In this document: positions 17,138 to 28,992 of the stretch, piece after piece
Numbering within the stretch: the stretch's first letter is position 1
How the letters are laid out: each line of letters begins with the position of its first letter
Source of the DNA: an uncultured Sphingomonas sp.
GTDB taxonomy: Bacteria; Pseudomonadota; Alphaproteobacteria; Sphingomonadales; Sphingomonadaceae
Length of the DNA: 64,000 bases
Direction: 5' to 3'
Assembly: GCF_936927845.1 (NCBI RefSeq)
Contig: NZ_CAKZHV010000057.1
Span: 62,001-126,000 of the forward strand
The notes under the pieces: model-generated
Database searches by the model: none
What the model was told of the DNA's origin: nothing
Seen by the model: only the letters and a program-made list of their open reading frames with translations
Made by a program: the position numbers and the translations under genes

Positions 17138-17546
17138 AGCTTCAAGGCGCGCGTCTCTAGGGAGTGGTGTGCCACGGTTTGCTTCGGGCTCTGATGGTCC
17201 GCAACTGCCTTGATTCCGGCTTCGGACCAAGCGAGTGATCTTCTGCCTAGTGCCACGTCGCGGCGATTGATCCTCTTGCACATCGGCTCAACGCTCAGTT
17301 CAGGTAAGCGTAGCGATGTGCGCGCCGCGCATCACCGCGAGACGCGTATCCAAGTACTTCAATAAGTTGGAGCGCACGTGCGGTGATACCGATCACCTAC
17401 GCCAGTTGCGCAACCTCGCGCGGCAGCAAGCACGAAACATAGTGATACGTGGGAGGAGGCTGCGCTCCCCAATCACGCTGACGACGCCGCATGCCTTCCT
17501 GCATCTGATCCGCTAGTCAGGCGTCACACCGTTCTATTCCGCCCGA
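17138..17546. other. Intergenic region without recognised features
   Basis: 409 bases between the DUF4170 gene and greA. A 66-codon open frame at 17316-17516 has no ribosome site or recognisable domain. I found no tRNA, terminator with a U-tract, or repeat. Base composition is less GC-rich than the genes around it. Confidence 0.6.
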
Positions 17547-18023
17547 TCAGATAAACTCGATCTTCGACACCAGATAATAACGGTCGCCCGACGGCACCGT
17601 CACTTCGACTTCATCGTCGACGCTGCGGCCGATCAACGCGCGACCGAGCGGTGAGTTGTAGCTGATACGGCCACCCTTCGCGTCGGCTTCGGTCTGACCG
17701 ACGATCTGGTAACGGATCGGCTTGTCGTCCTCGTCGAGCAACGTCACGGTCGCGCCGAACACGATCTTGTCGCCCGACAGGTCGCGCGGGTCGATGATCT
17801 GCGCGCGGCTGAGCTTGTCCTCGATGTCGGCGATCGACGCCTCGATCTGCCCCTGCCGCTCCTTGGCAGCGTGGTACTCGGCATTCTCGGACAGGTCGCC
17901 GTGCGCGCGGGCTTCCTCGATCGCATCGACGATCTGCGGGCGTTCGATCTTCAGACGCTTCAGGTCCGCATTCAGCTTCTCATAGCCTTCCTGCAGCATC
18001 GGCATCTTTTCAACGGTCGCCAT
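17547..18023 (-). CDS. greA: Transcription elongation factor GreA
   Basis: 158 residues. The N-terminal coiled coil carries the conserved RPQIVDAIEEARAHGDLSEN and AEYHAAKERQGQIEASI segments, with the acidic tip residues that place Mg in the RNA polymerase secondary channel, and the C-terminal FKBP-like domain includes GGRISYNSPLGRALIGR. GreA stimulates transcript cleavage to rescue backtracked polymerase. It lies 76 bases downstream of carB on the same strand, a common alphaproteobacterial order. Confidence 0.97.
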   Translation of the reverse strand: MATVEKMPMLQEGYEKLNADLKRLKIERPQIVDAIEEARAHGDLSENAEYHAAKERQGQIEASIADIEDKLSRAQIIDPRDLSGDKIVFGATVTLLDEDDKPIRYQIVGQTEADAKGGRISYNSPLGRALIGRSVDDEVEVTVPSGDRYYLVSKIEFI

Positions 18024-18099
18024 GCGTCACTTCCTTCAAACGCCCCCGAGCGACCTCCCCTGCGAGGCCGCACGCACGATCAAACTATATGTCCGAGGT

Positions 18100-21464
<3,365 letters not shown>

Positions 21465-21465
<1 letters not shown>

Positions 21466-21824
21466 TAGAAAATCGCCTCGGAAGGGTTCTCAGTTGTCAG
21501 AAATGGCTGCGCGCATTTCGTACACGCCGGCGGCTGCCGCCATATGTGCCTTGAATACAGCGGCGCCAACAGTTGGTCTTTAGCGTGCTTATCGTCGGCC
21601 GTTCCGTAAATTCGGTAGACCAGCCATGAACATACCGGACATCTAAGATTGAATATCCACGCGCACGGCATACTCACGAACGCCGCAATGATTGCCATCC
21701 AAAGGTTCTGCAAAAACCAAGAAAGACCGATCGTTGCCATCCCAGCATATAACATGAGCCGAGCGGTGACTTCGTATCGTTTTGCGATCAACAGCCGACA
21801 CTTCGTCGCCGTTTCCAAATTCAA
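21465..21824 (-). CDS. Low-GC zinc-ribbon membrane protein inserted between carA and carB
   Basis: 119 residues. The TTG start at 21824 overlaps the carA stop (TTGA) and the stop overlaps the carB ATG (TAATG), so the gene is coupled at both ends. Two hydrophobic segments (about residues 23-40 and 42-60) precede a probable zinc ribbon, with Cys pairs CPVC near 62 and CTKC near 101. My hand count gives about 52 percent G+C, far below its neighbours, which suggests acquisition. No family recognised. Starting at an internal Met would cut the first helix. Confidence 0.68.
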
Positions 21825-23011
21825 CGAAGCGACCCTACAAACTTCTCGAACAGGTAGAGGCTATCCTGCGGCCCCGGGCTCGCTTCCGGATGGTACTGCA
21901 CCGAGAAGGCCGGCCGATCAGTCAGTTCCAGCCCTGCGTTGCTGCCGTCGAACAGTGAGACGTGCGTCTCGCGCACATTCGCGGGGAGACTGTCGCGTTC
22001 GACCGCGAAGCCGTGGTTCATGCTGGTGATCTCGACCTGCTCGGTCGCACCATTCGCGCCGACGCGCTTCACCGGGTGGTTCGCGCCGCGGTGGCCCTGG
22101 AACATCTTGGTCGTGCGCGCGCCGACCGCGAGCGCGAGCAACTGGTGGCCGAGGCAGATGCCGAACAGCGGCTTTCCAGTGTCGAGCAACTGGCGGATCA
22201 CCGGCACGGCGTCCTCGCCGGTCGCGGCGGGGTCGCCGGGCCCGTTCGACAGGAAGATGCCGTCGGGCGCGAGCGCCATCACCTGCTCGAACGTCGCGGT
22301 GGCGGGCAGGACGCTGACCTTTGCGCCGGCGTGGACGAGATTGCGGAAGATGTTGTGCTTGCTGCCGTAATCAATCGCGACGACGTGCGGGCGGGCGTCA
22401 TCACCCTGGGTGCCGTAGCCAAAGCCGAGCCGCCACGGCCCGCCCTCGCGCGTCTGGCCCCAGGCGTAATGAGTTTCGGTCGAGACCGTCTTGGCAAGGT
22501 CCATCCCCTCCAGCCCCGGCCACGCGCGCGCCATGTCGAGCAGCGCGTCGAGGTCGAACTCGCCCGCCGCCGAGTGCGCGACGACGCCGTTGGGCGCGCC
22601 GCTCGCCCGGATGCGCCTGGTCAGCGCGCGCGTGTCGATGCCCGACAGGCCGATGCGCGCGTGGCGGCGCATCCAGCCGTCGAGATTCTCGACCGCGCGG
22701 AAGTTCGACGGTGCGGTCACGTCCTCGCGCACGATCATGCCGAGCGCGTGCGGCGCATCGGCCTCGATGTCATCGGGGTTGGCGCCGACGTTGCCGATGT
22801 GCGGAAAGGTGAAGGTGATGATCTGCCCGGCGAACGACGGATCGGTCATGATCTCCTGATAACCCGTCATCGCGGTGTGGAAGCACACCTCGCCGACCGC
22901 CTGCCCTTCCGCGCCGAAGCCGCGACCCCAGACGACCTCACCCGAGGCGAGCACGAGGACGCCGGTGGCTCCATCGGGTTTGGACGCGTGCGAAGGCTTG
23001 GCGTCGGCCAT
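21821..23011 (-). CDS. carA: Carbamoyl-phosphate synthase small subunit (glutaminase)
   Basis: 396 residues. The N-terminal CarA domain contains GEVCFHTAMTGYQEIMTDPS, and the C-terminal class I glutamine amidotransferase domain has the nucleophile Cys in LFGICLGHQLLALA and the His/Glu pair in VQYHPEASPGP. It releases ammonia from glutamine and channels it to CarB. It is the promoter-proximal gene of carA-orf-carB. Confidence 0.97.
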   Translation of the reverse strand: MADAKPSHASKPDGATGVLVLASGEVVWGRGFGAEGQAVGEVCFHTAMTGYQEIMTDPSFAGQIITFTFPHIGNVGANPDDIEADAPHALGMIVREDVTAPSNFRAVENLDGWMRRHARIGLSGIDTRALTRRIRASGAPNGVVAHSAAGEFDLDALLDMARAWPGLEGMDLAKTVSTETHYAWGQTREGGPWRLGFGYGTQGDDARPHVVAIDYGSKHNIFRNLVHAGAKVSVLPATATFEQVMALAPDGIFLSNGPGDPAATGEDAVPVIRQLLDTGKPLFGICLGHQLLALAVGARTTKMFQGHRGANHPVKRVGANGATEQVEITSMNHGFAVERDSLPANVRETHVSLFDGSNAGLELTDRPAFSVQYHPEASPGPQDSLYLFEKFVGSLR

Positions 23012-23133
23012 GATCGGCGGGCACTCCTGGTCAAAGTCTGCGATGTCGCTAAGCCCCGCCCGCTAAGCCCCCGGCCCCGATCCGTCAACCGCCGGGCCTC
23101 GCCTATGCGGCGAACTCGCGCTATCGCGCTTGC

Positions 23134-23601
23134 ATGATCAGAGACGACATCAAGCAAGCCCAGATCGCCGCCATGAAGTCGGGCGACAAGGAAGCCCGCG
23201 CCGCGATCGGCCTCATCCAGGCGGCGGTGAAGAACCGCGACATCGAGGCGCGCACCGGCAATGCGCCCGAACCCGGCACCCCCGGCGACGACGCGCTGGT
23301 GGTCGAGGTGCTGCAGAAGATGGTCAAGCAACGCCGCGAGTCGATCGACATGTACCGCAAGGGCGGTCGCGAGGAGCTGGCAGCGAGTGAAGAGGCCGAG
23401 GTCGCGGTGATCGAACGCTTCCTGCCGCAGCAGATGAGCGAGGACGAGACGCGCGCGGCGATCCAGGCGATCAAGGACGAGCTGGGTGCCAGTGGCATGA
23501 AGGACATGGGCCGTGTCATGGGCGAGTTGAAGGCGCGCCACGCCGCCAACCTCGACATGAGCAAAGCGAGCGGGCTGGTGAAGGCGGCGCTGGCGGGTTG
23601 A
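23134..23601 (+). CDS. GatB/YqeY domain protein
   Basis: 155 residues of the YqeY family (MIRDDIKQAQIAAMKSGDKE, KQRRESIDMYRKGGREELA, FLPQQMSEDE), which is related to the tRNA-binding tail domain of GatB. A role in tRNA or amidotransferase metabolism is suggested by homology but not proven. It is divergent from carA, a neighbourhood common in alphaproteobacteria, and convergent with serB. Confidence 0.92.
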   Translation: MIRDDIKQAQIAAMKSGDKEARAAIGLIQAAVKNRDIEARTGNAPEPGTPGDDALVVEVLQKMVKQRRESIDMYRKGGREELAASEEAEVAVIERFLPQQMSEDETRAAIQAIKDELGASGMKDMGRVMGELKARHAANLDMSKASGLVKAALAG

Positions 23602-23632
23602 TGCAGGTTTGGGCGGGCGCGCGCGCGTCCGC

Positions 23633-24511
23633 TCAGTCGACCCATTCGGCGCGAGGAATGCCCTGCGCCCACAACAGCGCGGTCAGATCGTTGTGGTCAA
23701 TCCGCGCAGACGCTGCCGCCGCGACGATCGGCTTGGCGTGATAGGCGACGCCCAACCCGGCGACTTCGATCATCGACAGGTCGTTGGCCCCGTCGCCGAC
23801 CGCGAGCGTCGCGGGGTCGGGAAGGCCAAGCGAGGCGCGATAATCGAGCAGCGTCGCCTTTTTGGTCGCGGCCCCCACGATCGGGCGCGCGACGGTGCCG
23901 GTCAGGCGACCGTCCGCGATCTCCAGCACATTGGCGATGGCGCGATCGAAGCCGATCTCCGCCGCAACGGGCTCGGCGAAGCGGGTGAAGCCGCCCGATA
24001 CCAGCACCGCCGTACCTCCACGCGCGCGCATCGTCCGCACCAGCGTGCGTGCGCCGGGCATCAGCGAAACCCGCTCGGCACGGCAACGGTCTATCGCGGT
24101 TTCGTCAAGCCCGCGCAGCAGCGCAACGCGCGCATCGAGCGCGGCCTCGAAATCCAGCTCGCCGCGCATCGCGCGCTCGGTGATCTCCGCGATTTGCGGC
24201 TTGATCCCGGCATAGTCGGCGAGCTCGTCGATGCACTCGACCGTGATCATGGTCGAATCCATGTCGGCCACGAGCAGTTGCTTGGCGCGACCCTCAGCCG
24301 GCTGGATGACGACATCGACGTGGTCGAACGCGTCCTCCAGCACCTCGCGTGCGGCAACGAGCGAGAGGCCGAAGCTGAGGTCGGCGGCGTCGCCCTCGTC
24401 GATCCAGGCGAGCGTCGTCGGCGCGCAGCCCGCCGCCGCCAGCCGCGCGCGCGCGTCCGCCAGCGTGTTGGGGAGCAGCCGCCCCGCTGCTATCAGCGTT
24501 GCCGTGAACAT
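23633..24511 (-). CDS. serB: Phosphoserine phosphatase
   Basis: 292 residues from the ATG at 24511. HAD-superfamily motifs: motif I DMDSTMITVECIDELAD with the nucleophile and general-acid aspartates, motif II in VLVSGGFTRFAEP, and motif III/IV in TLAVGDGANDLSMIEVAGLG. It performs the last step of serine synthesis. An N-terminal regulatory-like region (about residues 1-75) is present as in other SerB proteins. Its start codon abuts that of the divergent miaA, so the two genes have no separate intergenic promoter region. Confidence 0.96.
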   Translation of the reverse strand: MFTATLIAAGRLLPNTLADARARLAAAGCAPTTLAWIDEGDAADLSFGLSLVAAREVLEDAFDHVDVVIQPAEGRAKQLLVADMDSTMITVECIDELADYAGIKPQIAEITERAMRGELDFEAALDARVALLRGLDETAIDRCRAERVSLMPGARTLVRTMRARGGTAVLVSGGFTRFAEPVAAEIGFDRAIANVLEIADGRLTGTVARPIVGAATKKATLLDYRASLGLPDPATLAVGDGANDLSMIEVAGLGVAYHAKPIVAAAASARIDHNDLTALLWAQGIPRAEWVD

Positions 24512-24512
24512 C

Positions 24513-25433
24513 GTGTCGCCCCCTGATCTGCGCCCAAGTCCGCACCCGAGGGTCGCGCTCATCGCAGGGCCGACCGCGAGCGGCAAGAGCGCGCTGGCGA
24601 TCGCGCTGGCGGAGGCGATCGGCGGCACGGTGATCAACGCCGACGCGAGCCAGGTCTACCGCGACCTGCGCGTCCTGAGCGCGCGGCCATCGCCTGCGGA
24701 GGAGGCGCGCGTGCCGCACCGGCTGTTCGGCTACGTCGATGGGGCGGAGGCATGCTCGGCCGCACGCTGGGCCAGCGACGCTGCTGCTGCGATCAACGCG
24801 GTGCATGCGCAAGGCGGCGTCCCGGTGCTGGTCGGCGGAACGGGGCTGTACCTGCGCACGCTCCTCGACGGGATCGCGCCGGTGCCCGACATCGACGCGG
24901 ACATCCGCGCCGCGGTGCGCGCGCTGTCGGTGGCGGACGCGCACGTGGCGCTCATAAGTGAGGACCCGGCCGCTGCCGCGCGGCTCGCGCCCGCGGATAC
25001 GACGCGGGTGGCGCGCGCGCTGGAGGTGGTGCGCTCGACCGGCAAGCCGCTATCGCATTGGCAGGAGCAGCGCGCCGGCGGGATCGGCGACCGGATCGCG
25101 CTCTCGGCCGCGGTTCTGCTGCCCGACCGCGAGGATCTGTTCGCCCGCTGCGATCGCCGGCTGGAAGCGATGTTCGAGGAAGGAGCGGTGGAGGAAGTCG
25201 CCGCCCTGCTGGCCCGCAACGATGTGCCCGCCGACGCCCCCGTGCGGCGCGCGATCGGGGTGCCGGAGATCACGGCGTTGCTGGCTGGCACGATCAGCCG
25301 CGGCGACGCCATCGCGCGTGCGCAGCGTGCGACACGGCAGTACGCCAAGCGCCAATATACTTGGTTTCGCAACCAGCCGCCGGCATCGTGGACACGCATC
25401 GATAAAGCTGACCCGCAATTTTATTTCCTTTAG
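24513..25433 (+). CDS. miaA: tRNA dimethylallyltransferase
   Basis: About 306 residues from a GTG at 24513; another in-frame GTG at 24504 would overlap the serB start by eight bases, and neither has a clear ribosome site. The enzyme adds an isopentenyl group to A37 of tRNAs reading UNN codons. Visible motifs: P-loop GPTASGKSALAIALAE, INADASQVYRDLRV, GGTGLYLRTLLDG and RQYAKRQYTWFRNQ. The first promoter must lie inside the serB coding region. Confidence 0.93.
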   Translation: MSPPDLRPSPHPRVALIAGPTASGKSALAIALAEAIGGTVINADASQVYRDLRVLSARPSPAEEARVPHRLFGYVDGAEACSAARWASDAAAAINAVHAQGGVPVLVGGTGLYLRTLLDGIAPVPDIDADIRAAVRALSVADAHVALISEDPAAAARLAPADTTRVARALEVVRSTGKPLSHWQEQRAGGIGDRIALSAAVLLPDREDLFARCDRRLEAMFEEGAVEEVAALLARNDVPADAPVRRAIGVPEITALLAGTISRGDAIARAQRATRQYAKRQYTWFRNQPPASWTRIDKADPQFYFL

Positions 25434-25454
25434 GTTGGTTGACGCGCAACTTTA
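25409..25454. promoter_or_regulatory. Near-identical direct repeats upstream of ilvB
   Basis: TGACCCGCAATTTTA at 25409-25423 and TGACGCGCAACTTTA at 25440-25454 match at 13 of 15 positions and are 31 bases apart, close to three helical turns. They span the end of miaA and the ilvB leader, 58 bases before the start. The second copy also contains TTGACG, a possible -35 element. This could be an operator for a dimeric regulator, but no protein is assigned. Confidence 0.4.
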
Positions 25455-25511
25455 CATGGCTTAGCGCGCCGCCACCCAGCGGGCTTTGGCCTGCACCAAC
25501 GCGGGAGTTGA

Positions 25512-27275
25512 GTGGTGGTTGAGCGAAGCGGAGCGGACATCCTGGTCGAGGCGCTGGTCGATCTCGGCGTGGAGGTCGTCTTCGGCTACCCCGGTGGCGC
25601 GGTGCTGCCGATCTACGATGCATTATTTCGCGCGCAGAAGATCAAGCACATCCTCGTCCGTCATGAACAGGCGGCGACGCACGCCGCCGAAGGGTACGCG
25701 CGCTCGACCGGCAAGCCCGGCGTCGTGCTCGTCACCTCCGGCCCGGGCGCGACCAACGCGATCACCGGCATCACCGACGCGATGCTCGATTCGATCCCGA
25801 TGGTCGTCATTACCGGTCAGGTGCCGACGCACCTGATCGGCTCCGACGCATTCCAGGAAGCAGACACGGTCGGCATCACGCGCCACTGCACCAAGCACAA
25901 TTACCTGGTGAAAGACCCCGCGATCCTGGGCGCGACGATCCACGAGGCGTTCCATATCGCCACCTCGGGCCGCCCAGGGCCGGTCGTGATCGACATCCCC
26001 AAGGACGTGCAGGTCGCGACCGCGGCGTACAGCAAGCCGGGTCCGATCCAGCACAAGACCTATCGACCCGCGCTCAAGGCCGATCGCGGCGCGATCGAGC
26101 AGGCGGTCGAAATGATTGCCGCGGCCGAGCGCCCGGTGCTCTACACCGGCGGCGGGGTGATCAATTCGGGGCCGGCCGCGGCGCAATTGCTGGTCGAGCT
26201 GGCGCGCATCACGGGGGCGCCGGTCACCTCGACGCTGATGGGGCTGGGCGCGTATCCAGCCTCGTCGCCGCAGTTTCTCGGCATGCTCGGGATGCACGGC
26301 ACGTACGAGGCGAACTGGGCGATGAACCAGGCCGATCTGATCGTGAACATCGGCGCGCGCTTCGACGACCGCGTCACCGGTCGGCTCGACGCCTTCGCGC
26401 CCAACAGCCGCAAGATCCACGTCGATATCGACCGGTCGAGCATCAACAAGACGGTACGGATCGACCTTCCCATCGTCGCCGACGCCGGGCGCGCGATGGA
26501 GGACATGATCCGCGTCTGGAAATCGCGGCAATATGCCAAGCCCGATCTGTCCGCCTGGTGGGCGCGGATCGCGGAATGGCGTGCGAAGGACAGTCTGGCC
26601 TTTCCGGAGGATGAGACCGGCGGCTTGCGCGGTGAGATCATGCCGCAGCGCGCGGTGCGGGCGTTGTGGGAGGCGACGCACCAGCGCCAGCCGATCATCA
26701 CCACCGAGGTCGGCCAGCACCAGATGTGGGCGGCGCAATATTTCGGGTTCGAACTGCCCAACAAATGGCTGACCAGCGGCGGGCTCGGCACGATGGGCTA
26801 CGGCCTGCCCGCAGCAATCGGTGCGCAGCTCGGCAATCCCAACGCGCTCGTCATCGATATCGCGGGCGAGGCGTCGATCCAGATGAACATCCAGGAGCTC
26901 GCCACCGCGACCCAGTACCGATTGCCGGTCAAGGTCTTCATCCTCAACAACGAGTACATGGGGATGGTGCGCCAGTGGCAGGAGCTGACCTACGAGAGCC
27001 GCTACTCGGAGAGCTATTCCGATTCGCTGCCCGACTTCGTGCGGCTGGCGGAGGCCTATGGCTGGAAGGGCATCCGCATCGAGCGACCCGATCAGCTCGA
27101 CAGCGGGATCGCCGACATGCTCGCGCATGACGGGCCAGTGATGGTCGACTGCCGCGTGGCGAAGCTCGCCAATTGCTTTCCGATGATTCCGTCGGGTGCG
27201 GCGCACACCGACATGATCCTGCAGGCGAACGAGGTATCGGGCACGATGGACGACGAGGCACGCGCGCTCGTCTGA
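25512..27275 (+). CDS. ilvB: Acetolactate synthase large subunit
   Basis: 587 residues from a GTG at 25512 with GGGAG five bases upstream. It is the catalytic ThDP/FAD enzyme that begins valine and isoleucine synthesis. The Glu that activates ThDP lies in VRHEQAATHAAEGYA. The FAD region and the C-terminal ThDP-binding stretch (DIAGEASIQMNIQELATATQ then ILNNEYMGMVRQWQ) are present. The usual GDG/GDA aspartate of this motif is Glu here. ilvN follows after 55 bases, then ilvC. Confidence 0.96.
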   Translation: MVVERSGADILVEALVDLGVEVVFGYPGGAVLPIYDALFRAQKIKHILVRHEQAATHAAEGYARSTGKPGVVLVTSGPGATNAITGITDAMLDSIPMVVITGQVPTHLIGSDAFQEADTVGITRHCTKHNYLVKDPAILGATIHEAFHIATSGRPGPVVIDIPKDVQVATAAYSKPGPIQHKTYRPALKADRGAIEQAVEMIAAAERPVLYTGGGVINSGPAAAQLLVELARITGAPVTSTLMGLGAYPASSPQFLGMLGMHGTYEANWAMNQADLIVNIGARFDDRVTGRLDAFAPNSRKIHVDIDRSSINKTVRIDLPIVADAGRAMEDMIRVWKSRQYAKPDLSAWWARIAEWRAKDSLAFPEDETGGLRGEIMPQRAVRALWEATHQRQPIITTEVGQHQMWAAQYFGFELPNKWLTSGGLGTMGYGLPAAIGAQLGNPNALVIDIAGEASIQMNIQELATATQYRLPVKVFILNNEYMGMVRQWQELTYESRYSESYSDSLPDFVRLAEAYGWKGIRIERPDQLDSGIADMLAHDGPVMVDCRVAKLANCFPMIPSGAAHTDMILQANEVSGTMDDEARALV

Positions 27276-27330
27276 TCACACCCCCGACAACGATTGCCTC
27301 CGCCCTGCCCGGGCGCGCAGAAGGACCATC

Positions 27331-27846
27331 ATGCATATTCGTGAGGAAAAGGCCGAGCGGCACACGCTGGCGGTCATCGTCGACAACGAACCCGGTATTC
27401 TGGCGCGGATCGCCGGGCTGTTCACCGCGCGCGGCTACAATATCGAGAGCCTGACCGTCAGTGAGGTGACCGCCGACAAGGCGGTCAGCCGCATCACGAT
27501 CGTCACCAGCGCCAGCCCGGCGACGCTGGAGCAGATCGTCGCGCAGCTCGACCGGCTGGTGCCCGTTCACCGCGTCCACGACCTGACCGCCGAGGGCCCA
27601 CACGTCGAGCGCGAGCTGGCGCTGGTCAAGGTACGCGGCACCGGCGACCACCGGATCGAGGCGCTGCGGCTCGCCGACGTGTACCGCGCGCGCGTGGTCG
27701 ACGCGACCACCTCGTCGTTCGTGTTCGAGGTGACCGGGGGCATCGAGAAGATCGACAAGTTCGTCGAGCTGATGGGCGAGGTCGGCCTGATCGAGGTCGC
27801 GCGCACCGGCGTGGTCGCGATCTCGCGCGGCAAGGACGCCGCCTGA
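27331..27846 (+). CDS. ilvN: Acetolactate synthase small (regulatory) subunit
   Basis: 171 residues. The N-terminal ACT domain (HTLAVIVDNEPGILARIAGL, RGYNIESLTV) binds valine for feedback inhibition, and the C-terminal domain (about 80-165, ELALVKVRGTGDHRIEALRLA) activates the large subunit. The length is that of the IlvH/IlvN type with a full second domain. It is the second gene of the ilvB-N-C operon. Confidence 0.95.
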   Translation: MHIREEKAERHTLAVIVDNEPGILARIAGLFTARGYNIESLTVSEVTADKAVSRITIVTSASPATLEQIVAQLDRLVPVHRVHDLTAEGPHVERELALVKVRGTGDHRIEALRLADVYRARVVDATTSSFVFEVTGGIEKIDKFVELMGEVGLIEVARTGVVAISRGKDAA

Positions 27847-27907
27847 CCCATATTCCACGGCGCCACGATCAGCAGGCGCCGCTTTCCACGATCAAAGGGA
27901 GCTTACC

Positions 27908-28927
27908 ATGCGTGTCTATTATGACCAGGACGCCGACCTGAACCTCGTCACGGGCAAGAAGATCGCGATCGTCGGCTACGGCAGCCAGGGTCACGCGCAC
28001 GCGCAGAACCTGCGCGATTCGGGCGTCAAGGATGTCGCGATCGCGCTGCGCGAGGGTTCGGCGACCGCGAAGAAGGCCGAGGACGCCGGCTTCACCGTGA
28101 TGAGCAACAAGGAGGCGGCGGCCTGGGCCGACCTCGTCATGATCCTCGCGCCCGACGAGCACCAGGCGGGCATCTGGGAGAAGGACCTGAAGGGTAACAT
28201 GCGCGCAGGCTCGGCGATCGCGTTCGCGCACGGGTTGAACGTGCATTTCGGGCTGATCGAGGCGCCCGCCGACATCGACGTCATCATGATCGCGCCGAAG
28301 GGTCCTGGCCATACCGTCCGTTCCGAATACGTCCGCGGCGGTGGCGTGCCCTGCCTGATCGCGGTCGAGCAGGACGCGAGCGGCAACGCACATGATCTCG
28401 CCCTTTCTTACGCCAGCGCGGTCGGCGGCGGGCGCTCGGGTATCATCGAGACCAACTTCAAGGAGGAATGCGAAACCGACCTGTTCGGCGAGCAGGCGGT
28501 GCTGTGCGGCGGCATTACCCATCTGATCCAGGCGGGGTTCGAGACGCTGGTCGAGGCGGGCTACGCGCCCGAGATGGCCTATTTCGAGTGCCTGCACGAA
28601 ACCAAGCTGATCGTCGACCTGCTGTACGAGGGCGGGATCGCCAACATGCGCTACTCGATTTCGAACACCGCCGAGTACGGCGACATCACGACGGGTCCGC
28701 GCATCATCACCGACGAGACCAAGGCGGAGATGAAGCGGGTGCTGGCCGACATTCAGGTGGGTCGCTTCGTCAAGAACTTCGTGCTCGACAACCGCGCGGG
28801 GCAGCCCGAGCTCAAGGCCGCGCGCAAGGCGGCGGCGGCGCACCCGATCGAGAAGGTGGGTGCCGAGCTGCGTGCGATGATGCCGTGGATCGGCGCCAAC
28901 AAGCTGGTCGATAAGGCCAAGAACTAG
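27908..28927 (+). CDS. ilvC: Ketol-acid reductoisomerase (NADP)
   Basis: 339 residues, class I. The NADP-binding loop KIAIVGYGSQGHAHAQNLRD, the metal-binding Glu/Asp region (ECETDLFGEQAVLCGG) and the substrate region (ECLHETKLIVDLLYEGGIANM) are all typical. The short C-terminal knot domain is present. It isomerises and reduces acetolactate to dihydroxyisovalerate. It follows ilvN by 61 bases. Confidence 0.97.
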   Translation: MRVYYDQDADLNLVTGKKIAIVGYGSQGHAHAQNLRDSGVKDVAIALREGSATAKKAEDAGFTVMSNKEAAAWADLVMILAPDEHQAGIWEKDLKGNMRAGSAIAFAHGLNVHFGLIEAPADIDVIMIAPKGPGHTVRSEYVRGGGVPCLIAVEQDASGNAHDLALSYASAVGGGRSGIIETNFKEECETDLFGEQAVLCGGITHLIQAGFETLVEAGYAPEMAYFECLHETKLIVDLLYEGGIANMRYSISNTAEYGDITTGPRIITDETKAEMKRVLADIQVGRFVKNFVLDNRAGQPELKAARKAAAAHPIEKVGAELRAMMPWIGANKLVDKAKN

Positions 28928-28940
28928 CGGCCACGAAATA

Positions 28941-28966
28941 GCGCCGCGGCCCCGTTGCCGCGGCGC
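28941..28966 (+). terminator. Hairpin after ilvC
   Basis: A perfect 10-base stem, GCGCCGCGGC at 28941-28950 with GCCGCGGCGC at 28957-28966, around a 6-base loop, 13 bases after the ilvC stop. There is no U-tract, so it may be an mRNA 3' stabiliser or Rho-linked end rather than an intrinsic terminator. Confidence 0.5.
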
Positions 28967-28992
28967 ACGTCCGAGCGTAGGGGCGGCTCGTC

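Noticed and set aside
17316..17516. 66-codon frame before greA
   Set aside because: No ribosome site and no recognisable domain; Arg-rich.
25623..27206. 527-codon minus-strand frame opposite ilvB
   Set aside because: Antisense shadow; Arg/Asp/His-rich, no domain.
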